This document shows positions 41,083 to 53,173 of a stretch of DNA of 64,000 nucleotides, one piece after another. Source of the stretch: Microbotryum silenes-acaulis. Taxonomy: Eukaryota > Basidiomycota > Microbotryomycetes > Microbotryales > Microbotryaceae. Each line of letters opens with the position of its first letter. The stretch's first letter is position 1. The stretch spans positions 310,001-374,000 of the forward strand of contig QPFY01000011.1 in the NCBI GenBank assembly GCA_003665825.1. The letters are read 5' to 3'. The translations under genes were made by a program, and so were the position numbers. The notes below the pieces were generated by a model. That model was not told the DNA's origin and ran no database searches. It saw only the letters and a list, made by a program, of their open reading frames with translations.

Positions 41083-43547
41083 ATGGACTACTTTGCCCAA
41101 TCTCCCTTGTCGTACGACTCGCCGCCACGCGCGTGGCGTACAGGCAAGTCGTCGCTCTCAGGTTCGTCCGCGAAACCGATCGTCTCCCCCTCGTCATCGA
41201 CTGCATCCCAGCGACTCCCTTTGGCGCGTCGTCATCGCCACAGCGCATGTGTAGATAAGGCTCTGGTGTTGTGTCGGGAGATGGCGGCGGAGGCGACGAC
41301 ATCGGCTATTGCTGGCGAGGATCAGGTACGTCCACGAGCCAGCTCATTCAGGAGGTGTTGCTCGAGCATCACCCGCGTCAGCTGAGACCTACAACTGCCC
41401 GTGCATCTCAGGGTATTATCCAAAACCTTGAATCAGCAGGATGGGCCTACCACACCACCACGGAAGGCGTGCGCATCTTTTCAAAGCAATCGACCGAGTC
41501 AAGCTCGCTCAATGGCGTCAGGGAGAACGAGTCGCTGCCGTACTTTCGGGGAGAGGGGTGGATAGAGGGGTCCTGGCAGCTCGAAGATCTCTACGCGACC
41601 ATCGTATCAGTTGGTGCCAGATCTGTCTGTGCGTAGACGCGTCGATTGGGGATGGAGCAAGCTTTGCGCTGTCGAGGCATAGCTCTCCTGGTAGCCCGGA
41701 TAGTGGTCAAGGATTTTGACCGGTGCTGGTCACCATGTTTCCTTTTCGCAGGGGATTCGAAGCTAGACGCAAACGAGTCATACGTTGCTGCATACTTGTC
41801 CGAGACGGATCAACTATGGAAGAGTTTCGTCAGGGCCGAGCTCGGCGTCAATCGGGAAGCGGCGCTGGTGTCCTCGTATGCCCTCGATCCTCTTTCGCCC
41901 AACACTGCCCACATCATCTCAACCTCCGTCGAAGACCCGCTGTTGATCCAGAAATGTGGTCGAGGGCATGTGCATCTCAATGGCGTCTGCATCCGCCGAC
42001 TATCGCGGCAACCTCACTTTGAGCAACCCCCCGGGAAGGACGAAGCCCCGCCGAACTCACTCTCTACTCGTCCCGGTCATCGAAGAACCAAGAGCTCTGC
42101 CATCCTCCCGGGGAATGGTGGCGGTTTACTAAGTCCAGGTCTGGCGGGACCGAGTTCGATGCCTCTGGCGACCTCGGATGGGCTGCAGCCACGGATGCCC
42201 TTCTTTGGATCTTCCCTCGCCCCACCTCCATCCCTGCCTGCCCTGATCCATCGGTCGACCTCGCTCGGGTCCTTGTCGAACAACACCGATTCGGAAAACA
42301 GAACACTTCCGCCCATTCGTACCGACCTTTCGCCGCCACCGGCGGAAGCCTCTCCGGTCACGGGTCGGTCGTACGATGGCCTCCTGTCCAAATTCGCCAG
42401 CCCCAATGGCCTTGGCCCACCCTCGGCAGTGATTCCGAACGATGACCGGCCCGGGGTACATATCTCCCTCATCTTACACGCAGCTCCGGGACTCAATCTT
42501 CCTCAGACCACCGTGAACCAGCTCTCATTGCACTTGCCTCTTTCAATTCACGCGATCGGTCGCTATGTCTTGGCGCACGGGTTCGCACCTCATCTGATTC
42601 GGACACCCGGCATCGAAGTGATGGAAGAGGCGTTTGATTTCCCTTCGACGACCTATCGCGCTATCTTTCGTCGAACCAATAACATCCCTGCCTCTTCGAA
42701 TACAGGGCCCGCGATGGACCAGCCGACCCGTGTCCGCTTCTTTGGTTCGACATTCGCCAAGGGTCGGTTCGATATCGAGGTCTCGTCATCTTCGTCCGAT
42801 TATGACCCGACCTGGTCAATCAACTATGATGTCAGTCCGATCGTCGCACCGGAGATCCGTCGCTTCAGCGCGGATGAGGATGCCGATGTACGACCTCGCG
42901 TGACGGGACCTCGCAAGAGCTCGCTTTCGATTCTCGGTTCACCGACTTTGCCCCCTGCGACTGGGACGACGAGGTATGCTCAGACGACAAGCCCGACTTT
43001 GCAAGATGGAGAAGGTGGGAATAAAGAAGAGGAGAAAGTTGGTGAACAGGAATGGGTCGATCCGGCGCTGCTTCCCGGTCCCTTGGGTGCTTGTACGCTG
43101 CTCCTACCTCCTCCACCGCCTTATGTCCCCATCACGATCAGCATCACCAAGAATCTTTCCCTCGTTTCCAAACCCATCGGAACGACCTTGTCAACGGCGT
43201 TGGGTCAAGCGGCGAAAAGTGATGCTGATTTGGGGTGGGATTCGGTCGAACATATGCTGGCTGCGACTGTGGTGGGCAGTGAGGCTTGGGCGGAGAGGAA
43301 TTTGACCAAAGCCAGGAAGGTGTTGGATGTTGTCAAGGTGGGGAAGGAGGAGGAGCATCAGCTGAATGGGGGAATGGGGTCGGAGAGGATTGATGAGCTG
43401 GAGGGAGAAGGGAGTGGGGGAGGAGGAAGGGTCTCGTCACTTAGTCGTCGGTCGTCGAGGGTTGTCGCGGGGAGGAAGGGGAGCTTTTCCGATAGGGGCA
43501 AGTTGGGTTTGGGGCTGGACTTTGCTCGGGGAGCCGTTGTGAACTAG
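41083..43547 (+). CDS. START-like lipid-binding domain protein with long disordered regions
   Basis: Three exons (41083-41248, 41326-41628, 41752-43547) join in phase to 754 residues. Splicing at 41628/41752 recreates VGARSVWDSKLDA, a motif of START/Bet-v1-like domains, following SWQLEDLYATI and preceding TAHIISTSVEDP and HVHLNGVCIRRLS. A Ser/Pro-rich linker follows, then a second folded-looking part (GVHISLILHAAPGLNLPQTT ... VMEEAFDFPSTTYRAIF) and a charged C-terminus with Gly-rich runs. START domains bind lipids in a hydrophobic pocket; the ligand here is unknown. No signal peptide or clear membrane helix is present. The first intron could also be placed at 41326-41351, but 26 nt is too short to be credible. 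Confidence 0.6.
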
Positions 43548-43871
43548 AAATTTAAAGAGGATGCATGGAGGATTGTAGGACTTGTGTGTTTGCCGTATTC
43601 TTATGCAAATGGAGCGTGGGGCCAAATCACTTCTGGACGGACTGATTCTGATCAGTTATCGCCAAGTCCATACTGCCTGGAGACTGTAAGATTCTCAATA
43701 TGGTAAGTCAATGCTGATCACTTTGGAAAAAAGAAAAGAAAATGGATGAGAAAACCGCGGTGGAAACTAAAGTGACCGAGTACCAACTGCGAACCCTTTG
43801 CCACGTCACATCATCGCTCGGCGGACTCCTCCGACACTCGAGCAAACTACCCGTCAGCGTTCGGGCGCCCC
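43548..43871. other. Intergenic, no gene recognised
   Basis: The 3' side of the START-like gene. AT-richer sequence near 43560-43760, then GC-rich sequence leading into the foldback element. Confidence 0.4.
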
Positions 43872-44015
43872 TACGGGAAATCCGCGCAACCGCAGTTACA
43901 CCGCGGTCAACTTTGGCTTGACGATCAAGCCAAAGTCGGACCTGCGTGCCCGCGGTTGCTCAATTGTCGCGCCCAAGTCGACCCCGGTTAACTGCGGTTG
44001 CGCGGATTTCCCGTA
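43872..44015. repeat. Foldback (MITE-like) element, 27-bp perfect arms
   Basis: Bases 43872-43898 (TACGGGAAATCC...GCAGTTA) are the exact reverse complement of 43989-44015. The inner parts continue to pair imperfectly, and the left interior contains its own 11-bp perfect hairpin (CTTTGGCTTGA / TCAAGCCAAAG). The whole 144-bp unit can fold into one long stem. No clear target-site duplication is visible. Confidence 0.75.
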
Positions 44016-44501
44016 AGGAATTCGGGCAACTCGGGCAGTCTGCGCTGCACGATCTGCGAGACCGAGAATTGACAAGCCGCAACGATTACGCGTCCGGTAC
44101 GGCACGTTGTAAAGCAGTGCGGAGGGCGTTTTAGTGGTGCAGCCGACTTGTATTCACTGATGAGTATCCCGGAATGACGTGGGATAAGACGTACGAGGGG
44201 TGTAGGGTTGTTACAACGCCGCCGAATGTCGACGATGAGCTCGGGGGTGTCTGCGTCGGCGCGCCGATTTGTGTGAATTGGTCAGCACGCGCGGTGAGGT
44301 TAAATCGGCGAACGGCGCGGAGAGGCGTGTGCGTCAGGCGCGGGCGACCCTGGGCCACTGGGCGCTTCGTTCCTTTGGCTTCGACCACACCGAGTCGACT
44401 CTTTGTTCCAACCACCCAAGCTCCCACTCGAACCCAACACGACTTCTCCAACTCTCAACAAGCTCTCCTCCACGTCGTCGATTGACGATCCAGTGTTGAT
44501 C
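44016..44501. other. Upstream region of the bZIP gene
   Basis: No separate gene is seen. An in-frame ATG at 44403 could add 33 residues to the bZIP protein, but the sequence between reads like a leader. Confidence 0.4.
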
Positions 44502-47476
44502 ATGGACCAGTTCCTGGACCTGGACGCGATCAACGCTGCCATGGGCGCCGGCGCGATTTCGATCGTCGGCAGCAACGGCGGCGGTGGTGCTGGTGGTGCT
44601 GGTGGTGCGACCTCGACGAGTCATCTCGTCGGCGCGTTCGATGACCAGTTCAACGACATGTTCCAACAGTGAGTCGTCTTGTCTGCAACCTTTCTATGGC
44701 TTTATGGCAGATGAGGGGTCGCATTACTCTTGAGACTCGGTGTCTCCTTACTGGGTGGCTCGGTGCGTGGGCTCGCTCGCGGCCGGCGTTTCCCTTTCTG
44801 CGGCGATCGGCCATGCTCCTCGTTCGCTCCTAGCGAGGGCTACGCAGGTGTATCATGTCGCCAGTTGGGGTACATTGGCACCGACTGGCTGCGAGACATC
44901 GAGACATCGAGCTTGACCAACGCACTGCACCTTTATCAAGTGCTGCGATGGCCAGCTCCTCTGAACGCCGAGCCTCGATCGATGTTCGGTCGCGTTCGAT
45001 ACGCCACCACCCGCTTCACGCCATATCGCGCGATAATGGAGCACCGCGCTTTCTGGAAGACGGACGTCGCCGCGCACAGGGCTGCAACTGGCGAGGCCCG
45101 TGTGTCGTGGTTAGCCGTTGTCTCTTATCCGAGACATTGGGTTTGCTCTATGTGTCTGGCTCAGAATGACATGTCTTGCACGTCGCCACGGTCTAGACTG
45201 GGATTGCGGGATCATAGACTTGGCCCGATCGCCGAGTTTTCGTCGACGTGTCACCCCATAGCCGAGAACATCCTGCCTCTGAAACGTCATAACTGAAAAT
45301 ACTTACCGCTCGTAGATATTTGGCACCCGAGTTGACCAAATCAGCCCCCATGGCCGCAACCCCGATCGCCTCCACCTCCGAGCTACCCTTCGCCGCAGCT
45401 TCGGCCGACGCATTGTCCTTCTCGAACGATACCCTCGACCCAAGGACGTACCTCCCCACCTTGCCTGGATCACCCATCGGTGCCTTCTCACCCTCGTCGG
45501 ACAATTCGGGTGCTCGATTCAATAGTCTCAGCCCCTTGAGCTTCCCCGACCTCGATGGCCCCGCCGACTCGAGCGCATGGACGCTCGACCCTGCCATGTT
45601 CGGCGGTGACCCCGTACCCGACATGATGACGTCCCAAGAGGCCCCTGCTTCGCTCTTTGGCAATCTCCCCGCCCTCCCCGACCTCCAAGTCGAAGCGAGC
45701 CCGGAGTCCATCAAGGCCGAGTCCGTTACCGCCTCGTCGATCACCATCACTCCGCCCCCTTCATCGACCCGTGCTTCTCGTGCAAGCGCCCAGCAGGCCA
45801 AGCGTCAACTCTCGGAGGCGCTCAGAGAAGAAGAGGAAGAGGAAGAAGAACAAAAGGACGAGGACGAGGACGATGCCGAGGATGATGACGAGGACATGGA
45901 TTCGGACCACTACTCGGCACCACGCAGCACCCGAGCGACCAAGAAGGCGCGCACCATCTCGTCCAACAGCAAGGCCCGTTCCGGCTCGAAAGCTCCTCGA
46001 TCGGTCGCCGTCTTTGCCACCAAGGAGCTCCACCACACCAACACGCGCAGCAACTTGCCGCCCGTGCCCGAGTGGACCGACAAGCCCGATCCCGACACGT
46101 ACAAGAAGCTGTCGTCCAAGGAGAAGCGCCAGCTGCGCAATAAGATCTCGGCGCGCAACTTCCGCCATCGCAGAAAGGAGCAGCTCACCACGCTCGAAGA
46201 CGAGATTTCGTCGCGCGACAACATCATCTCGCAACTTCAGGAAGAGGTCGGTACCATGCGCACGGAGAACTCGATCCTACGCAGCGAAGTGTCGATGCTC
46301 AAGGCCAAGTGGGACGAGATGATGGAGAAGATGACGGCGTTCCAAGCCCCTCAATCGGCTACGGCGGTGTCGACTGCTACGACTGGTCTGGGCGTTCGAC
46401 CACGTCTGGTCATTGCTTCTTTTACGGCGGCGTCGTCGCCCTCGGACAAGACCACCGACGACGACCTCTGGGCTCTCGACAGCCCTCGAAGCGCACCTTC
46501 CCCGCTCCCCGCCGTGGCTTCTGGTTCCCGTCGTGGCACCCGGGCTTCGAACGGCATTACCAAGCCAAATTTGTCCAAGGATGTGGCCCCCAACATGGGC
46601 GGTCGTCGCTCGACCGGCAGCTGGACGACGCAGGGCTTCGGTGGTGGCTTCACCTCTGTCCACACCACTCTCCTCCCCGATCCCGCCGCCTTGCTCAACG
46701 CCAAGTCGTCGCTTGCCAACTACCCGCAACAAAACTTCAACCCTGCTCTTAACAACATCTCGGCCTCGTCGTTGGCTCAGTGTACGCAGCACCTCCGCGA
46801 GGGATCGCTGGCTTCGGGCCAGCAGCAGGCTCCGGCACCCAGGAGCACATTTGAGGACTTTTTCGCGTCCAACCCATACTGGCTCCGACCCGATCAAGTC
46901 GAGGAGTACCGTGGTCAACTCTATGGCAAAATCGCCAATAACACTGCCGGTCTTATCGCCGCCCAAAAGCTCGGGTCGTCGCAACCGACATCAGGCTCAC
47001 ACCTCCCCATGCCCAACGGCTTCCGACCTGCCTTCTTCACTTCCTCCCCTTCTTCGGCTCATTTCGCCGCCCCTTCGATCAACGGCGGCAAAGAGCCCCG
47101 CGACGTCGGCCCGTCTTCGGATCTGCTCGAGTTCCAATCGCCTCGTGCCGCTTTGGCTCAACAACAAGCCACGGCCCTCGTCGCGACGTTGGCGACGCAG
47201 ACCTTGTTCTCCAAGATGACCTCGGCTTTCGTTGACGCCTTCACCGGTTCCGATGGTGGCAAGACCATGGACGCCAACAAGGTCGCCGACGTCCTCGCCG
47301 GTCGGTCCAAGGTCCAGCTCGTGCCTCAGCAACCGCAACAGGCCGCCGTATCGACCCCTAGCATCGAGTCCTTGGGTTTGTCGTTGAGTTCGCTCGATCT
47401 GTCGAATGACGCGAGGCCACCTTCACCTCGACCGCATTGCTCGTTCAACAGCATGACCAAGAAGTGGTGCAACTAG
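44502..47476 (+). CDS. bZIP transcription factor
   Basis: Exon 1 is 44502-44668 (MDQFLDLDAINAAMGAG ...) and exon 2 is 45316-47476, joined in phase (FQQ/YLAPELTKSAP) to 775 residues. After an acidic stretch (runs of Glu and Asp near residues 230-250) the basic region KRQLRNKISARNFRHRRKEQ carries the invariant N-x7-R, followed by a leucine-zipper coiled coil (LEDEISSRDNIISQLQEEV ...) at about residues 315-375. It should bind DNA as a dimer in the nucleus. The C-terminal 390 residues are Ser/Pro/Gln-rich with the short conserved-looking motif FEDFFASNPYWLRPDQVEEYR. The 647-nt intron is far longer than others here and holds a 188-codon open frame. Confidence 0.88.
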
Positions 47477-48138
47477 ACTTTGGCGACGCTCTTCGTCTCC
47501 GTTTTCGAATTTCTGCCATTATTGTTCATACTACCGTGTCTGTTCAGTCCATGAGTCTTCGTTTTACGTCGGTGCGGTTTCACTGTTGTCTCCTTTGCGT
47601 ACAAATACATACCAACTCGAATTTGCTAACACATCAAACGGGAGCGGGAGAGCTGCGAGCACTTGAGAGAGATGCGAGAAACCAAGCTCGCCGCGGGAAG
47701 CTCTTGACTCCACTTCCGGGAGCTGCATTGATCTTGGAAACGCACGAACTCGGGAAATAAAGATTGCATCCATATACCTTACTGACAAAGCGTCCGGCCC
47801 TTACAACCGAAAGAACATTGACTGAGACAAGCCCAGGCTGCACACTGCCAGCGGGGTTTCGATAGCAGACCTCGGGAAGTTGAAGACGGTATGTGCAACC
47901 ATCCCGTATCATCCGCCACGGATCTAGCAGAACATCTGGTTCGAACCGTTTTTGAGTGTTCTGCAGAACCGCCCATTGCCGACATGAAGCGAAAGGCTCC
48001 AATGTCGAAACGAGATCACCGAAGTGATGACGACTGGGCCGATCGAGCAACGCCGTTCGAACTGCGCGAACGAAGTGAACGTTTTGCGACGACGAAAGAA
48101 AAGTAAAGGGTTGAAAAAATGGTGGTGCATGTTCCCAA
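47477..48138. other. Convergent intergenic region
   Basis: 3' ends of the bZIP gene (plus) and the SMG6-like gene (minus). Several frames are open on both strands, none with a domain. Confidence 0.4.
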
Positions 48139-51100
48139 TCATCCATGTTCCAACATGAGCGCCATGCCATCCTCGTCCGCGGCGTCCAAACCCCTCGCCT
48201 TGGCCTTCAAACGCAAGTTGCGATCGAATGTGACCAATACGACTTGGCTGACGTCATTCGTGATAGGTGCTCGAGCCTTCTCCGGATTGAGTAACGCAAT
48301 GCGGTTCGAGAAATGTTCTTTTTGCCACGAGACGGCACGAAGGATGACGTCGTCCATGGAGCGGGCTGAATCGTGTGAAAAGCCCGGGCCGTCGGGTCGG
48401 TCTTGGCTTGCAAAATTGATCGATTCGGCACGGATCGTGAGGTCCGAGAGGTAGTTGCCGTGCGAGGTTAGGACTTTGAGGAAGCGCCCGTGGGTGCGGA
48501 TCGTCGCTTCGAGGTAGCTGATCGCTTCGCTCGCGGTGACGCCCAAGGGGGACTCGTTGCGGCGCAGACCGTCTAGTTCGGTGATGACTGTGGCATGGGC
48601 ATGAGAGTGAGCACTAATGACATTTGAAAGGGTAAAGACGATGGGAAGCAACTCACCAGCAAGAGGTACAACGATTGTCCACACTTCGGCTTCGACAAGG
48701 TCGCGGAAGAGCTTCATCGACGACAATAAGATGTTGGTATCGAACACGAGGACCGTATATCCAGGCAGGACCTTGAGCAGAGTACGCATCGAGCCATTCG
48801 ACTTGGCCTTGCGCTTCTTGTTCGACGTCGCACCACCCAGACGACGGATCGAGGTCGGGGCTGGTCCACGCGTCGCAAGTCGAGCTTGGCGAATGACAGC
48901 TTTGAGGTGTCGTCGACGAGCCTTGAGTTCGCGCACGGTCGGAGAATCGTTCTCGTCGTCTTCGACCTCTTCGTCATCGGACGAATCGCCGTCCATGTCG
49001 TCGTCATCCTCGGTTTCTCCTGCACGTTGCTTCGCGGCTAGCCGAGATTGTCGTTCGGCCTCTTCGGCTTCCTTCTCCTCCTTCGCCCATCGTCGCAGCT
49101 TGGAGTCCAAAGCACCAGCAACGATGAAGCGTGGCGCGCCGACAGCGGCGGCGTAAGCATCCACGTCGAGACCGGCGACGTTGCGCGCGAGCCATCCAGC
49201 GACGGTAGCAATACGACGCCAGCGCATCGATGTGAGATGCGCACTGGCAGTTGCAGGTGGTCCGTCACGCTCGACGTCTTCGTCGACGAACTGGTCCATG
49301 GCGGAGAGGTCAAAGTACAAAGCCTCCATTTCACTCTCGACCGTCGCACCGGTGACATTGCCGACCAGCCCCTCGATAGGCGGAGGAGGTGCAAACTCGT
49401 CGCGCCTTCCTCCAGCGACGACGGTCCTGGCTTTCCAAAAGCCACGCGAGAAGAGGTGCTTGCCGGTCCAGTCTTGGCCTCGGATGCACCAGTCTTCAGG
49501 TAAAGGACCACCCGTGAGCTTGATCGGGGCATCGGGGCGCACATCGTACGTCGATGGAATGTGGTTGAAGAACTCGACGAGCTTGGTCCATGGGACAGCT
49601 CGTTCGAGGTGGCGCAACGCAATGGGGAATTGCGATACGTGACCCAGGAACGTGAGTATGAGGATGATGTAAGGGTTGACGACCGCTGAGTCACCGACCA
49701 AGCGGGTAGGATGGCGGAGGACGTGTTCGAGCAGCGAGAAAGTGAGGCGTTGCGCCAAGCGGAATACGAGCGGAGCATCGTCATCGGCGGCGGCGTGGAG
49801 CTGCTTGACGACGTTCGTCGCTTCCTCGGGAGAAGACTGACTGTTCTGGGGGGTCGTCTCGTCCTCTTCGGGTGGGTCCTTGGCCTCGCTTCGCTTCGTC
49901 GACGTCGTATTGATCATGATCGCTTGAGGCATCTTGGCCTTGGCCGCCGCGGCTGCGGCAGCAGCGCGCGAGTTGCCTGGATGAGGCTGGGCCTCCTTGG
50001 ACATGGCCTTGTTCAACACCCCATCTTCGGCACCGTACTGCAACAACGCCGAGATACTGATCACACCGATCATGAACCACTCGACGTCTCCAAACGGAGC
50101 CGACGCGTCTGAGCCCAATGCACTCCAATCCCCATCGGCCATGCGGATGACGACACTCTCTTCGCGAATCTTTTCTAGCAAGCGTCCAAGCGTTTCATCG
50201 AAGTCGTCGAGCGAGATCTTGGTGAAGAGCATGCCGTGAATGTGAACGAAGAGCTCGGCCTTGCTCACGTCCGACTGAGTTCGTCGGGCTTGATGCTCCT
50301 CCTCGAACAGAGGCAGGATTGATTCCCGAGCGCTGACGTAGGGATGAGTCGCCGTTAAACTGAATGAACAAAGTCAATTAGTACCCGCATCTCCTTTGAA
50401 ACCCACGGCATGGCAGTAGATCCTCACTCACCTCTTGGCATAATGGTACAAACCCCTCATCTCGTCGCCTTTACTCAGCAACGCCAAATGATGATGCAAC
50501 CGCCCCGTCCCCGGAGCCTCAGCGATACCCTGACCATACCAATCGCGCGCCATGACGCGCCACGTCTCTTGTTCCTCCAGATCCCAATCGTTGAGAGCAG
50601 GGACACCAATACTCGCCATTTCCATGGGTCGCGCGTCGCTCGAGTCGAGTTTCGGCGAGGCGGGAAGGGTCAAACTCGTGCCATTCGTATTCGCAGAGGA
50701 CTGGGCGGCTGCTGCCGAAACTCGGGATGCGAGACCGGCAACGGCCATGCGATATCGCGCCAGGTCACCGAGTTGCTCGATCCAGGCCGAGCGGAAAGCG
50801 CTGACGGTCGGGTCCTCGAACAGTTGCGAATAATGGCCATAGGCGTACTGGATGAACTCGACGAGGTGTTCCATCACGTTCGCTTCCGTGTTGCTGGATG
50901 GCGTATTTGAAGAAGAGGGAGGACTGGCCAGCACGGCGTGGCGCATTCGCTCAAGCAGTTGGTGGAACGCCGTTTGCCACAGCCGAGTCGGAATGTTGTA
51001 CTTTTGCGGTAGCGAGTGCAAAGAAGCAGGCAGGTGAGGGTCCAAAGCCATTTGCAAGAACGAATAATGAGCGTCTGCGAGTCTGCAAATATAAGAGAAG

Positions 51101-53173
51101 TTACCCGAATCAGCTTCGGAGAAACGAGAGCCAAATGCAGATCACCAGGACTCACTGCTTGTGACCCGAAGCCAGCTTGACCCAATACTCGTCATCAAAC
51201 TTCCTCCCTTGGCCCTTGATGCGCACCCCAGGCTGATGATGCGGACTCGCTTCGTCCTCGCGCTGCATCGCCGCCAACGCGGCCTTATTCTCGTCCTGCA
51301 TCTTGGTCTCAAGTTCGACGATCTCCCTGTACGCGCGCTTGAGCTGAGCGACAATCGGGTTCTCCGAAGGTGCGGCCGGTGGTGCAGGTGCCTCTTCGGG
51401 CGCCGAGGCGCTCGCAGGCGCCGTTTCATTGGCGGTCTGGTCCGCATTCGTTTGCGATGCAGTTGAGCTGGCGACTGAGACGAGGCTCCTCGAATCGGTG
51501 GCCCCAACGGCGTTCTTTCTCGACGAAGCGCTCGGCCCTCCTCCACCTCCTCCGGCAGCTCCAGCTCCCTGCGCGAACTTGACGGGATCGTCCCTGCGAG
51601 GGTCGAACAACTGTCTCGAAGAGCCCGTACCCGGTGCATTCGAAGTCGGGGTCGCTGGGATCGTGCCTAGACTAGATGTGCTTCCCACGGGGTTCAGCAA
51701 ATCGCCGTCGTCCCCTCCGCCAGCGCGTCGCTTGCCCGAGCCGGGAACATCGTCCCTCCGACTTCGCCGGGGTCTTCCCCCTTCCTTGGACGCCCTGCTT
51801 GCTGACCTAGCGCCGCTGGTAATGCTGTCCTCGGATTCGATGCTGTCCTTGCTCTCCCTCATGACCCTGCGCCCCAAGTCGAGGGGATCGACGACGTCCC
51901 TCTTGCTCCTCTGCTTGCGCGAGGCCGAGGTCGTCGAAGCCGCGGTCCCGAGGGAGGTCGTCGAGGCGATACGATCGTCCCCCCTCCGTCTCGCTGTGTT
52001 CGAAGTGGTCGAGGACGAAAGGACGGGTTCATTGGGTGCATCGGGGTTGAACAAGTTGCGCGCCGCGGACGAGGTGGGGCACCGGGAGGGAGTGCCTCGA
52101 TCAAAGTCGGCGTCGTACTTGGGTTCGTGGTGGTGGGGCGGCGGCGGCTGCGACGAGTGATGTTGGTTGTGATGGTCCCGTTTTGAACGATGGGAAGGTC
52201 CAGGAGCCGGAGCCGAGGAAGAAGAAGCGGTGGGGAGTATCGGCAAGGAGACGTGCGAGCCTATGGGTCGAGACTTGCGCTCCGAGTGGGGGTTGGGGTG
52301 GTGGTGAGGATGGGTATACGCCGCGGATGGGCGAGGAGACGAGTGGTTCAGATTCGAAGAGGACGAAGAGGGAAGATGATGAAACTGCTGGTGGTGGTGG
52401 TGCGGGATGTGGTGCGGATGCTGCGAGCCAGGCTGGGCGAACTTGGCGCCTGCGGAGTGACGGTGGAACGCTGCTCCGAGAGGCGGCGGTGGCAGCGACG
52501 GATTGTTCGAGTACGAGTGCAGCGACGACATGGTCGTGGATGGACTGGCGGGCATTTCGAACGATGCCAGTGATGTGGTCGACGAGTGGGGTCTGAGCAA
52601 CAGCGACTGAGTCGAGGAGGACACCCCCGTCCCGGCGCTCGCACTCGCACTCGCACTCGCGCTGGCTATTAGTGCCGTCCGTCGCGAAACCGCAGCACCC
52701 GCGAGACTCGGAATCCCATTCGAGTTGACATTCCTCGGCGAGCCCTTCATATTGGGATCTACGGTCGGCTTGGGTTTCGAGGAGGAGAAGGCAGAGTACT
52801 CGTCACGCTGTGCCTGGTGGTGGTGGTGGTTCCTGTGGGTCGCACCAGCTGCATTCCCTCCTCTGAGCCAGTGATCGGCGACGGCGACGACGGCCTTTGC
52901 TGCGCGTCTCCTAGGTCCTGTACCACTGGCTTGCGACGATGATGTTGATGTCGAGTCGACAGCATGTTGCGTCATCGATGGTTGGCCATACTCGTTCGAG
53001 TGGGGATACTGGGTGGGCTGGTTCGAGCGCAGTGGTCCCGGTGGTGGAGGTGGTGCTGCTGCTGCTGCTTGCGTGGCGCATTCGAATGGCACGGCATTGA
53101 CCGACAGGCCACCGACCGCGTTCGCAGACACGTTCGCCATCCTTGATCTGGACGTCGGGGAGGGGAGTTTCAC
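48139..53173 (-). CDS. SMG6: SMG6/EST1-like protein with C-terminal PIN endonuclease domain
   Basis: Four exons are supported: 53173 to about 51153, about 51084-50432, 50359-48657 and 48587-48139, about 1600 residues. The N-terminal 600 residues are disordered, with His, Ser and Pro runs and an Ala-Ser repeat. Next comes the EST1 14-3-3-like TPR domain, DAHYSFLQMALDPHLP, KYNIPTRLWQTAFHQLLERM, WIEQLGDLARYRMA, GRLHHHLALLSKGDEMRGLYHYAKS and HPYVSARESILPLFEEE. A central helical domain and the PIN domain follow, with acidic residues in VLVFDTNILLSS, TELDGLRR, SMDDVILRAV and TFDRNLRLKAKARG. SMG6 cleaves mRNA near premature stop codons in nonsense-mediated decay; EST1 relatives also act at telomeres. 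One intron (48588-48656) is 69 nt and stop-free. Confidence 0.85.

Noticed and set aside
41326..41351. A 26-nt intron in the START-like gene.
   Set aside because: Too short for a spliceosomal intron; splicing 41249-41325 restores the frame with a normal length.
45820..45900. Glu/Asp-rich GAA/GAG run that might be a microsatellite insertion.
   Set aside because: It stays in frame inside the bZIP protein and reads as a normal acidic region.
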